From Kiloniella laminariae (GTDB lineage: Bacteria > Pseudomonadota > Alphaproteobacteria > Kiloniellales > Kiloniellaceae), in contig NZ_JAPWGY010000002.1 in the NCBI RefSeq assembly GCF_027214005.1, forward strand, positions 434,001 to 498,000: a DNA stretch of 64,000 nucleotides, in the 5' to 3' direction. Of this stretch, positions 34,791 through 42,418 are shown one piece after another. Within the stretch, counting starts at the first letter, position 1, and each line of letters starts with the position of its first letter. Below the pieces are notes generated by a model. The model made no database searches. It was not told the origin of the DNA and saw nothing but the letters and a program-made list of their open reading frames with translations. The position numbers and the translations under genes were made by a program.

Positions 34791-35876
34791 CTATGTAATG
34801 AGATGGATAAACAGGGATTTATCACAAACAAAACTACGTTCAATTCTATCCGCATTTGCGATCAAAAACTCATCGCCTGCCCGGCGCGGTCCGTCTCCAT
34901 GCAACCAGATATAATCATCAAAAACGATCCACCCTCCGGGCATGACCATATCCAGCCATGCTGCACAGTCCTGTAAGACCATGTGATAATCATGATTTCC
35001 ATCAATATGAATTAACGCAATTTGACCACTATACTTAGTCGTCCCCATAAGAGGAGACGTGACTTCTGCATTTGTTCGATAAAGTGCGGCTCCTTCAGTG
35101 GAAGGCATTCGTAAATAATTTATACCACCGATAAAGGGGGACAAAGCCGCAAGGAAACCTTCAAAAACGGGTTCCCATTTCACCAGTTCCCCTTGACGGT
35201 CCTGGATGATTTCTGGAGAGCTTTCCTGGCGGGCATGGTCCAGATCCCAGGGATCGACAACAAGTACATTTCCAACAGAATATTTTTGCGATGCCCAGGC
35301 TAGAAAATAACTCGATCGCCCCCGATAGGCTCCGATTTCCACAACATCTCCGGTTGGTAATTCCGGATAAATTGAAATAAAAGCAGCCAGTTTTTCATCT
35401 GATGTCATTCCAGGAATAATCCCTGAATACATCAACAATCCAGCAATTTCCTCAAGCAACGGTAAACCTGTACTCCCCCGGTCTCGAAGAGATGCTGCCA
35501 GCTCACTGACCTCCTTTGCCGAGCGGTAAAGTGACCGAATGTGGTTCACTTCCACTTCCCATGGTGGAGCATTTGAAAAAGCAACATCGAGCTTCCCAGA
35601 AGCACGTATCTCTGCAATTTTTTTATAAATAACAGCATGAGGGCAAAAAATTGACGAGACCTGGTAATCAGCAACGATCTTCTGCAGCTGTGCCAAGAAA
35701 TTATCATCATTTATTGAAGGCAGATATACCCAGGAATCATAATACTTTGCGGCAGGATCGTTAACGATGCAAGACGACCCAATAACTTCTCGCCCGAGGC
35801 CATCGACCTTGCTTTTATAAGAGAGTGCTTCATTCGATCCGCCAGGTAAAATGAGTTCTTTATATCTACTTTTCAT
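34791..35876 (-). CDS. two-domain protein: N-terminal Rossmann-like domain plus methyltransferase-24-type domain
   Basis: 361 residues. The C-terminal domain (about 140-361) is a class I methyltransferase with motif I VVEIGAYRGRS (178-188), VLVVDPWDLDH, IALIHIDGNHDYHMVLQDCAAWLDMVMPGGWIVFDDY; this DGxHxY...DD pattern is that of the Methyltransf_24/CmcI-TylF group, which often needs a metal. The N-terminal 110 residues (KELILPGGSNEALSYKSKVDGLGREVIGSS...VYLPSINDDNFLAQLQKIVADYQVSSIFCPHAVIYKKI) look like the pre-ATP-grasp fold, without any following ATP-grasp domain. The fusion is unusual. Second gene of the operon. Confidence 0.8.
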   Translation of the reverse strand: MKSRYKELILPGGSNEALSYKSKVDGLGREVIGSSCIVNDPAAKYYDSWVYLPSINDDNFLAQLQKIVADYQVSSIFCPHAVIYKKIAEIRASGKLDVAFSNAPPWEVEVNHIRSLYRSAKEVSELAASLRDRGSTGLPLLEEIAGLLMYSGIIPGMTSDEKLAAFISIYPELPTGDVVEIGAYRGRSSYFLAWASQKYSVGNVLVVDPWDLDHARQESSPEIIQDRQGELVKWEPVFEGFLAALSPFIGGINYLRMPSTEGAALYRTNAEVTSPLMGTTKYSGQIALIHIDGNHDYHMVLQDCAAWLDMVMPGGWIVFDDYIWLHGDGPRRAGDEFLIANADRIERSFVCDKSLFIHLIT

Positions 35877-35950
35877 ACATTTAGCATTCCGAATACCGAT
35901 ACAAAGGCGAAGAACATAGAAAAAATCTTATCGTAATAGACATGAGAATA

Positions 35951-38290
35951 TCATCCTTCGATTACAATATGCTCATTCTGTTGCCCCTTACAGTATCTAT
36001 CCCACATTATCGTGTAAGCCTGCTCCAGAGCTGAACAGGAGCGTTTGCCACTGCCTGCAATTTCCTCTTTGTACGTCTTTCTTAAGTCCAAACGAACGTT
36101 ATCAAGATGAGGAAGTCTCTCGGCAATCCCCACTGCCTTGTTAATGTATTCGGAAATATCATGAGAAATCAGTTCTTCATGCCCAAAGTATCTGAGTAGA
36201 GAGGCCCCGATATTCTCTTGTAGTGCACGCCCTCCCTTAAGGGCAATAAAAGCTCGTCCCATATAAAGCATATCAAGAGATGTCGTCGCACCATTAAACG
36301 GGAAAGTATCAAGGCCGATGTCAACTTCATTGATTTCTTCTAGATACTCGAGATAGTCCCCTCTTTCTCTGAATATCAAACGCTCCCGGTCTACCCCTAC
36401 AGCTTTCAGGCTCGCAAGCATTTGCTCCGTAAAGTGATCTCCCTCTGCGCCACTACGCTTAACCAGAAGACGTGAGTCCGGTACCCTTTCCAAGATACGT
36501 GCCCAGGTTTCGATACAGTTTTTTGAAATCTTATGTGAACGGTTGAAACTACCAAAGGTTACATACCCGTTTTCTTGGAATGGCAAAGGCTTGGTTGAAA
36601 TATTCTCGGCCCCTTTTCTGACATTATAGCTCGTGATCCCGGGAAGATGAACCAACTTCTCGGAAAACAGATCTGCGTCTGAAAGCGGCACAGTGATAGC
36701 CTGGGTAATAAAATAATCGATAGAATCAAGCCCGGTCGTTCCAGGATATCCAATATAGGTCGCCTGGACGGAGGCCGGTTTCCGGCTTAAAGCCTTCAAA
36801 CGATTGCCTGAAGTATGACCAGATAGATCAATCAAAATATGAATACCGTCATCAACAATTTTTTGAGAGAGATCGGCATCACTCAGATCCGCGACATAGG
36901 CGAGTTGATCACAGTTTTCTTTTATCTCCTTGGTAACGGTTTCAGAGATATTCCCTTTTCTTTCAATTTGGGAGTAAAGGTAAATTTCAAATTTCTCACG
37001 ATTATGGTGCTTAACAATAGGCAGCCAATAATAGCTCACGACGTGATCACCAAAATCCCCGGAGATATAGCCAATCCTGAGTTTTGTGTCTTTATTTTTG
37101 GGGAAATTGTATTCTTTTACTCTTTGGTCCCCAGTCGCAGCGTGCAGTCGTTGCCAATCCCGCGCTTCGTTATAGTGCTCGACAGGATCACTACCTGGTG
37201 TCTGCAGCAGGGTGAATAAAACATTACTGTGATATTCACTTTTCTCCGGGGCGAACTCTAAAGCTTTTCGATAATACTCAATCGCTTTTTTGCTCTCGCC
37301 AAGATGTTCATATACAAACCCGATATTATTATAGCATTCATGATATCCAGGTTTCTTGGCAATCGCTTTATTGTAATAAATCTCTGCTTCTACAAATTCA
37401 TTTAGCTGCTGACATGCAACCGCATAATTAAACAACAGTTCTGCATCCTCTTGATCCCGAATAATCGCCTTCTTCAAGATGCCTTTTGCTTCGTTGTTAA
37501 TCGCATTATCAGCAAGGAGAACCCCAAAAACCTTTAAGACATGAAGGTTATCAGAGTTCGCCTCGTAAGCCGCAGCAGCAAGCTTTAAGGCCTTATCCTT
37601 GTCACCTCTATCTTTATATATTTTACTCAGAACCAGTAAATCCTTCTCGCGATTAGTCGCTTTTCCCAGATCATTGGAGACGACGTATTCTGCTTCCTCC
37701 AAGCGTCCTAACTGAATAAGACATTTTGCCACATCACAACGACAGTTGCTATCAAGCGGCCTCTTCTCATAACAAATTCGATAATGTTCTAGAGCCTTAT
37801 CCTCGTGTCCTAAATTTTTAAAACATCCCGCAGCCAACTGGTTGCAAATAAAATTATCCTTGTCTTCAGCTAAGCCTGATAAATATGCGCCAAGGGCAGT
37901 TTCCGTCTCTTGAATTTCTTGGAAAGAATTACCGAGCTGAATCCATCCTTCAATAAAATCAGGCTTCAAGCGAAGACAAAAATCAAAACATTCCGCAGCA
38001 AGATCAAAAGCCCCTGCTGTTTGGAAAAATACGCCAAAATTGTAGTAATCAAGATGCTGAACAAACTTGAGACGAGAAACGCCATCAAAAATTTCGCGGA
38101 AAACTGACGTATTCCCATCAAGTAAAAACTTGATGGACTGAGAAAAGACAAATACCGGGTGTACTGGTTTACGTTTTAAAAATCTATCGGAGATTTCGAA
38201 AGCTTCTGGGAATCGTTGATTATTCAAAAATTGCATTACATTTTCAGCAGCAATTTCGATTTTATAGTTAAATTTCCCTCCTGGCCTCAC
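35951..38290 (-). CDS. TPR-containing O-GlcNAc transferase (SPINDLY/GT41 family)
   Basis: 779 residues. The N-terminal ~370 residues form a TPR superhelix (GWIQLGNSFQEIQETETALGAYLSGL, ECYNNIGFVYEHLGESKKAIEYYRKALEFAPEKSEYHSN). The C-terminal part is the GT41 catalytic region: LRIGYISGDFGDHVVSYYWLP, ILIDLSGHTSGNRLKALSRKPASVQATYIGYPGTTGLDSIDYFI, YVTFGSFNRSHKISKNCIETWARILERVPDSRLLVK and DIGLDTFPFNGATTSLDMLYMGRAFIALKGGRALQENIGASLL. Such enzymes modify Ser/Thr of flagellins in the cytosol in several bacteria. It is the first gene of the operon and lies just beyond fliS/fliD/flagellin, so flagellin is the likely acceptor. The DNA here is visibly AT-richer than the surrounding flagellar genes. Confidence 0.92.
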   Translation of the reverse strand: MRPGGKFNYKIEIAAENVMQFLNNQRFPEAFEISDRFLKRKPVHPVFVFSQSIKFLLDGNTSVFREIFDGVSRLKFVQHLDYYNFGVFFQTAGAFDLAAECFDFCLRLKPDFIEGWIQLGNSFQEIQETETALGAYLSGLAEDKDNFICNQLAAGCFKNLGHEDKALEHYRICYEKRPLDSNCRCDVAKCLIQLGRLEEAEYVVSNDLGKATNREKDLLVLSKIYKDRGDKDKALKLAAAAYEANSDNLHVLKVFGVLLADNAINNEAKGILKKAIIRDQEDAELLFNYAVACQQLNEFVEAEIYYNKAIAKKPGYHECYNNIGFVYEHLGESKKAIEYYRKALEFAPEKSEYHSNVLFTLLQTPGSDPVEHYNEARDWQRLHAATGDQRVKEYNFPKNKDTKLRIGYISGDFGDHVVSYYWLPIVKHHNREKFEIYLYSQIERKGNISETVTKEIKENCDQLAYVADLSDADLSQKIVDDGIHILIDLSGHTSGNRLKALSRKPASVQATYIGYPGTTGLDSIDYFITQAITVPLSDADLFSEKLVHLPGITSYNVRKGAENISTKPLPFQENGYVTFGSFNRSHKISKNCIETWARILERVPDSRLLVKRSGAEGDHFTEQMLASLKAVGVDRERLIFRERGDYLEYLEEINEVDIGLDTFPFNGATTSLDMLYMGRAFIALKGGRALQENIGASLLRYFGHEELISHDISEYINKAVGIAERLPHLDNVRLDLRKTYKEEIAGSGKRSCSALEQAYTIMWDRYCKGQQNEHIVIEG

Positions 38291-38624
38291 CCAACACCCC
38301 TCCTAAAAATCATGTACAGAGAAAATTACCACCCCATATTACCCGCTTGAAAGCAAACAAGGTTTCACTCTCAAGCGTTATCATATTCCGCCTTTAAAAG
38401 CCACAGCTACTCCCAAGGTAACGATCATCAATGATTGTAAAATAAGAACCGAAAAATTTTATTCGCAGGCTTTAGCTCGCTTCCCCAGACCACATGCTGT
38501 CGGGATTAATCTTGGAAACGAGAATAAAGGGGAAAGCTGCCTTGCAACTAGATAATGAGACACATTTTCCTAGATAATATATTTTACATAATACGTTAAG
38601 CTACAACCTTAAATATAGAGTGAA
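38291..38624. other. spacer between the glycosylation operon and fliS
   Basis: An AT-rich stretch of about 330 bases upstream of the glycosyltransferase gene. No gene, clear terminator for fliS or sigma-54 promoter with correct spacing was found. It must hold the operon promoter, which I could not identify. Confidence 0.4.
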
Positions 38625-39092
38625 TCAGATAACAATTTTAGCCCTGTTCTTTTCCGCATCCCCCACGTTGTCTATTCCATACGTTGTGGCTTTTTGCATT
38701 GATGCATGCCGCTCTTGTTCGCTTTGATCACGAACCTGTTCCCATGACTGTTTCATTTCGACAAGTCCAGCTATTACATCGTCAGCAACAGATTGCCCGT
38801 TCCGAGAGTTAATCTGCATCATCCTCATAAACAAACTATCGTAATACTCATGCAATATAGGAGAGATCTCTCCTCCATTTTCAAAATCTAATTGTCCCTG
38901 CAAGCCCAATAATACCCTTGAAGCTTTCTCAACAGCCTTAAAACGATCTTCAAAACGATGCTCCTGATCAGCAAGCTTCGCCTCACGTATCAAGCGGATC
39001 ATCCCCTCGTAAAGCATCACAACTGCTTTTAAAGGGCTAACGTTGTGAGAAGCTTGACCATAAACACTTGTACTGTATGGAGTTTTATACAT
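38625..39092 (-). CDS. fliS: flagellin export chaperone FliS
   Basis: 155 residues. N-terminal YKTPYSTSVYGQASHNVSPLKAVVMLYEGMIRLIREAKLADQEHRFEDRFKAVEKASRVLLGLQGQLDFENGGEISPILHEYYDSLFMRMMQINSRNG is the FliS four-helix bundle that holds the flagellin C-terminus. The last 30 residues are a polar tail. It is downstream of fliD and flagellin. A diverged second FliS-like gene is at 46077. Confidence 0.93.
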   Translation of the reverse strand: MYKTPYSTSVYGQASHNVSPLKAVVMLYEGMIRLIREAKLADQEHRFEDRFKAVEKASRVLLGLQGQLDFENGGEISPILHEYYDSLFMRMMQINSRNGQSVADDVIAGLVEMKQSWEQVRDQSEQERHASMQKATTYGIDNVGDAEKNRAKIVI

Positions 39093-39159
39093 GTACCTCC
39101 TCCAAATCGTAAAAACGACTTAGCTAATTCCATTAACCCAAAAAAACTCACAACATCTC

Positions 39160-40839
39160 TTATGATTTTTGAGCATTCGCAGCAGCTTCTAACTGTCTTT
39201 TCATAGCATCTGCCTGGGCCAAGGATTGCTCAAGCCTTGAGTATTTATCCAATAAAAACAGTCGATAAACACTTAGCCTGCTATCTATTGCCACAATTTT
39301 TTCATTCAACGACGTATTCGAAGCGGTTAAGTCAGACAACTTACTTGCAATCAGGCCGCTTGGTGCAACATATTCTTCGAGAGTCTGATATATACTTTCC
39401 GCAATACCTAAAGAGGTTTGCACCTGAATCGACGTAGAGGCCGTCCCTGTATAAACTAGCTTAAATCCTTCGTAAGCAGTGCCTACTTTACCTGTAAGCG
39501 TATTACCAGAGACATCAAACACATTTCCTTCACCTGTAACAGACGCACCAGTAATCGTACCGCTACCATCAACAGTAATATTCAACTCAAAATTATCAAC
39601 ATTCACTGCCCTAGTTCTGGCGAGAATACGCAACTCCTGAGAATCTGATGTGAACCCAAATTCAAAAACATTGCGGACCTCGTCAAGCTTTGTCAGCAAG
39701 GCATCATCAAGTTTTGCGTCATCTATTTTTAACTTATTACTTCCATCAACAGATATACCTACTGCGCCAAATGTACTGAGCACCGTATTAGAGAGGCCAA
39801 AGGCCCCAGCAGATATATTTCCAAAGAGCTTTTGCTCAACACCACGCAGAATGTCATCACCGAACAGGATAGGTTTAGAAGAAGTTGAACTGGCAGGATC
39901 ATAGTCTCTTTGGGTTGTCACTAAATCACGCAGGTCGTTATAAGCCTGAACAAATTCAGCAATCTTTTCTTTTACCGATCCAAGATTATTCTGAATCTCG
40001 ACCTTAATCTGATTCCCTACGTCTGCCTTATATAGCTGGAATGTAACCCCATCGAGAACATCTGTGACCTCATTACTCGTCCGCTCGATAACTGTCGCAA
40101 TACCATCCAGCTTTATCTGGGCAGTCTGAGCAGGCTCCAATTCCGATAGGCTAGCACCATTACCATAAGCAGTAAGGAACTCACCTGACACTCCAGAGAG
40201 TGTAATAGCCTTACCGGTTTCTTCTGCAGTAAGAACCAACCTGAAATCATTATCTGCAACTTTAATTACAGCTGCCCTAACTTTTGTATCCCCCTTAACC
40301 GCATTAATTGCAGCAGCGATATCATTTAAGCTCGAGCCAGGCGTAATTGTGACATCTTTTGTTGCCCCTCCAGCCACTCCAATCGTAATTGTATCTGTAA
40401 CGCCTTGAGCGGCCGCCGCATCAGTAACAGTACCCGAAGATATTTTATTGGCCTTTGCAATTCTTAATATTTCCAGATCATACACACCCGCTGCAGCCGT
40501 ATTTTGTGCACTCACACCGACAAGACTGGTTGCAACATTGGTATTACCAGAAGTAAGAAATGCAGCCTTCGTTTCAAAGATATTACTATTTGCCCCCAAG
40601 CTCCCTGTAGGGCCACGGAGGGAGGAGGATGCCGTCTGCAGCTTAGCTAGTAGCGAAGAAAGCTCAGAGTATGCCTTTGCTTTTAAATCATTCTTCTCAA
40701 TGGTAGACTCAAGACGTACCGCAGGTAGCCTTTTGGCAAGTAGCGAAGCCTCAATAATCGCATTTGTGTCAAAGCCAGAGTATTGCCCGGACAGGGTTGG
40801 GGACCCATTCACGAAACTTAAAGTACCTGTACTTACCAT
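39160..40839 (-). CDS. fliD: flagellar filament cap protein FliD (HAP2)
   Basis: 559 residues. The FliD_N signature is present near the start (SGQYSGFDTNAIIEASLLAKRLPAVRLESTIEKNDLKAKAYSELSSLLAKLQTA) and the FliD_C coiled region near the end (LVTTQRDYDPASSTSSKPILFGDDILRGVEQKLFG...LRILARTRAV...KLSDLTASNTSLNEKIVAIDSRLSVYRLFLLDKYSRLEQSLAQADAMKRQLEA). Ribosome site GGAAGGA. No signal peptide; exported by type III secretion. Confidence 0.95.
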   Translation of the reverse strand: MVSTGTLSFVNGSPTLSGQYSGFDTNAIIEASLLAKRLPAVRLESTIEKNDLKAKAYSELSSLLAKLQTASSSLRGPTGSLGANSNIFETKAAFLTSGNTNVATSLVGVSAQNTAAAGVYDLEILRIAKANKISSGTVTDAAAAQGVTDTITIGVAGGATKDVTITPGSSLNDIAAAINAVKGDTKVRAAVIKVADNDFRLVLTAEETGKAITLSGVSGEFLTAYGNGASLSELEPAQTAQIKLDGIATVIERTSNEVTDVLDGVTFQLYKADVGNQIKVEIQNNLGSVKEKIAEFVQAYNDLRDLVTTQRDYDPASSTSSKPILFGDDILRGVEQKLFGNISAGAFGLSNTVLSTFGAVGISVDGSNKLKIDDAKLDDALLTKLDEVRNVFEFGFTSDSQELRILARTRAVNVDNFELNITVDGSGTITGASVTGEGNVFDVSGNTLTGKVGTAYEGFKLVYTGTASTSIQVQTSLGIAESIYQTLEEYVAPSGLIASKLSDLTASNTSLNEKIVAIDSRLSVYRLFLLDKYSRLEQSLAQADAMKRQLEAAANAQKS

Positions 40840-40871
40840 AATGTTTATCCTTCCAGAACAAAAGAATGGTT

Positions 40872-41252
40872 CTAGATTTTCTCATCCACTGTACGTATTT
40901 GTACAGGATTAGTATTAATTTTTGGATAATTGCTGAGCATACTTTGACTCGGAAATTCAGTAATAATTGAATTATTATCTTTATCGACAAGCTTGATAAT
41001 AAGTCGTCCAGTGTCATTATCCCGAAAGGTAAGAATATTTGCTGTCGCCGCTGGGGCTGAAGAAGAGAGACTGGCCTTCTGGGGAACTACAGCCTCACCC
41101 TTCGACCTGAGCGGAATTTTGGCCTCGGCCTCTGCAACAGGAGATACACTCTTTCTGGTTGCGCCCACTCGAGCAACGGGAGCAGGTGATGCGGCAGCAG
41201 TAGCTGGTGTTGAAACACGCACGAAAGGGCTTGAAATTGTCAAGTCAGACAC
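40872..41252 (-). CDS. flaG: FlaG-family protein
   Basis: 126 residues: an Ala/Pro/Ser-rich low-complexity N-terminal 70 residues and a C-terminal FlaG-like domain (ILTFRDNDTGRLIIKLVDKDNNSIITEFPSQSMLSNYPKINTN). FlaG proteins affect filament length in other bacteria. GGGAGGTG ribosome site. It stands between flagellin and fliD, the usual FlaG position. The gene is separated from flagellin by a strong terminator, so it probably depends on read-through or an unseen promoter. Confidence 0.7.
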   Translation of the reverse strand: MSDLTISSPFVRVSTPATAAASPAPVARVGATRKSVSPVAEAEAKIPLRSKGEAVVPQKASLSSSAPAATANILTFRDNDTGRLIIKLVDKDNNSIITEFPSQSMLSNYPKINTNPVQIRTVDEKI

Positions 41253-41295
41253 ATCACACCTCCCTTTCTAAAAAAATACTCAAATCAAAAAAGTA

Positions 41296-41331
41296 ATATT
41301 CTGGGGTGGAGATACGCCCACCCCAGAATAT
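41296..41331 (-). terminator. flagellin gene terminator
   Basis: A 14-bp perfect stem, ATATTCTGGGGTGG / CCACCCCAGAATAT, with an 8-base loop, followed on the minus strand by TACTTTTTTG. It begins 8 bases beyond the flagellin stop. Strong intrinsic terminator, as expected for a highly expressed gene. Confidence 0.95.
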
Positions 41332-41339
41332 CGTTTAGC

Positions 41340-42143
41340 TTACTGCAGCACTCGCAGAAGCTGCTGAGGAATCTGGTTCGCCTGAGACAGAGCAGACACA
41401 GCCGCCTGTACAAGCACGTTGTTAGATACCAGTTTACTCTGTTCTGCAGCCAAATCCACATCTTTAATTGCAGAGTTCGCTGCATCAATGTTCTCGATAG
41501 AGGTCGCAATCGCCTGACCACGGGTCTCAAAGCGAGAAATATACGCACCAAGTGTTGCTCGTTGAGTCGAAAGGTTCTGAATAGCCCCATCAACAGCTCC
41601 GATAGCGGCCGTAGCACCAGCCGTCGTCGATACAGTACCACCAGGACCAGCAACAGCAGTCAAGGTATTCAGGTTAATGGCAATAGTATGAGATGTAGAA
41701 ACCCCAACCAAAAAACTCTGACTAAAAGTGTTGACAATTTGCTGATTGTTAAAGGTCGTAGAGGTAATAATATCTCCAACTTCAGTATTCAACGCCTGAT
41801 ATTCTGCGTTAATATAACCACGTTCTGTATCAGAGATCACACCGGACGAAGACTGGGCAGCCAGAGCTTTCAAACGTTGCAGAACATCAGCAATACGTGC
41901 CAAAGCACCATCTCCAACCTGCAAAACAGAAGCAGCCTGAGAGGCGTTGGTCGCAGCCTGTTTTAACACGGTGGAATCTGAGGTAAGTTTCGTACTAATT
42001 GCCAAGCCGGCAGCATCGTCAGAAGCACGCACAATTCTGGACCCGGAAGAAAGTTTACTTACGGAGTTTGCGGCAGCAGCTGAGTTGTTGTTAAGAAAGC
42101 GAATGGCCGAGTTCGCAGCAGTGTTTGTAGCAACTACAGGCAT
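41340..42143 (-). CDS. flagellin, short type (paralogue 1)
   Basis: 267 residues. N-terminal D0/D1 (NTAANSAIRFLNNNSAAAANSVSKLSSGSRIVRASDDAAGLAISTKLTSDSTVLKQAATNASQAASVLQVGDGALARIADVLQRLKALAAQSSSG) and C-terminal D1/D0 (LGAYISRFETRGQAIATSIENIDAANSAIKDVDLAAEQSKLVSNNVLVQAAVSALSQANQIPQQLLRVLQ). The surface D2/D3 domains are missing; only a short Thr/Ala/Gly-rich segment links the halves. Preceded by a sigma-54 promoter, a leader with three GGA-loop hairpins and upstream FlbD-like repeats. The TLR5-recognition motif typical of gammaproteobacterial flagellins is diverged, as in other alphaproteobacteria. Confidence 0.96.
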   Translation of the reverse strand: MPVVATNTAANSAIRFLNNNSAAAANSVSKLSSGSRIVRASDDAAGLAISTKLTSDSTVLKQAATNASQAASVLQVGDGALARIADVLQRLKALAAQSSSGVISDTERGYINAEYQALNTEVGDIITSTTFNNQQIVNTFSQSFLVGVSTSHTIAINLNTLTAVAGPGGTVSTTAGATAAIGAVDGAIQNLSTQRATLGAYISRFETRGQAIATSIENIDAANSAIKDVDLAAEQSKLVSNNVLVQAAVSALSQANQIPQQLLRVLQ

Positions 42144-42175
42144 AATTTTAATCCTTCTACTTGAAGTATGTTACA

Positions 42176-42245
42176 CCTTGATCCTCCTGATCAAGGCTCT
42201 AAAATCGTCTTCCTGACGATCCGGATATTTCATCTCTTCCTGAAA
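42176..42245 (-). promoter_or_regulatory. flagellin leader RNA with three GGA-loop hairpins (candidate CsrA sites)
   Basis: Read on the minus strand, the leader between the sigma-54 promoter and the flagellin start can form three stem-loops: 42228-42245 (TTTCA/TGAAA, 8-base loop starting GGA); 42204-42220 (ATCGTC/GACGAT, loop AGGAA); 42176-42196 (CCTTGATC/GATCAAGG, loop AGGAG). GGA in a hairpin loop is the known high-affinity CsrA target. The nearest hairpin ends 32 bases before the start codon, close to the ribosome site (AAGGA). CsrA binding itself is inferred. Confidence 0.72.
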
Positions 42246-42265
42246 ATCGTATCCTACCCCTCATA

Positions 42266-42283
42266 AAAGCAAAAACAATGCCA
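42266..42283 (-). promoter_or_regulatory. sigma-54 promoter of flagellin paralogue 1
   Basis: Minus strand TGGCAT-N5-TTGCTT: full consensus match in both elements, with GG and GC separated by 10 bases. The predicted transcription start is near 42257, giving a leader of about 114 bases. Confidence 0.88.
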
Positions 42284-42369
42284 ACTTCACCAAAAACCAT
42301 AACTAATTGATATTCCTTAAATTAACCCATTATTAACCATGGCAATGTGGAAATTTCGACCCAGCACAG

Positions 42370-42418
42370 TCGGCAATTATTGCCCAGCGCACCCACCGGT
42401 CGGCAATTGTTGCCTAGC
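42370..42418. promoter_or_regulatory. paired palindromic repeats, candidate FlbD enhancer of flagellin
   Basis: Two 19-base direct repeats, TCGGCAATTrTTGCCyAGC, at 42370-42388 and 42400-42418. Each contains the palindrome GGCAATTrTTGCC. Centres are 30 bases apart (about three helical turns) and lie roughly 90-130 bases upstream of the flagellin sigma-54 promoter, as expected for an enhancer-binding protein. They overlap the last codons and stop of the aminotransferase gene. A similar degenerate pair lies upstream of fliF. FlbD (56276-57712) is the obvious candidate. Confidence 0.72.
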
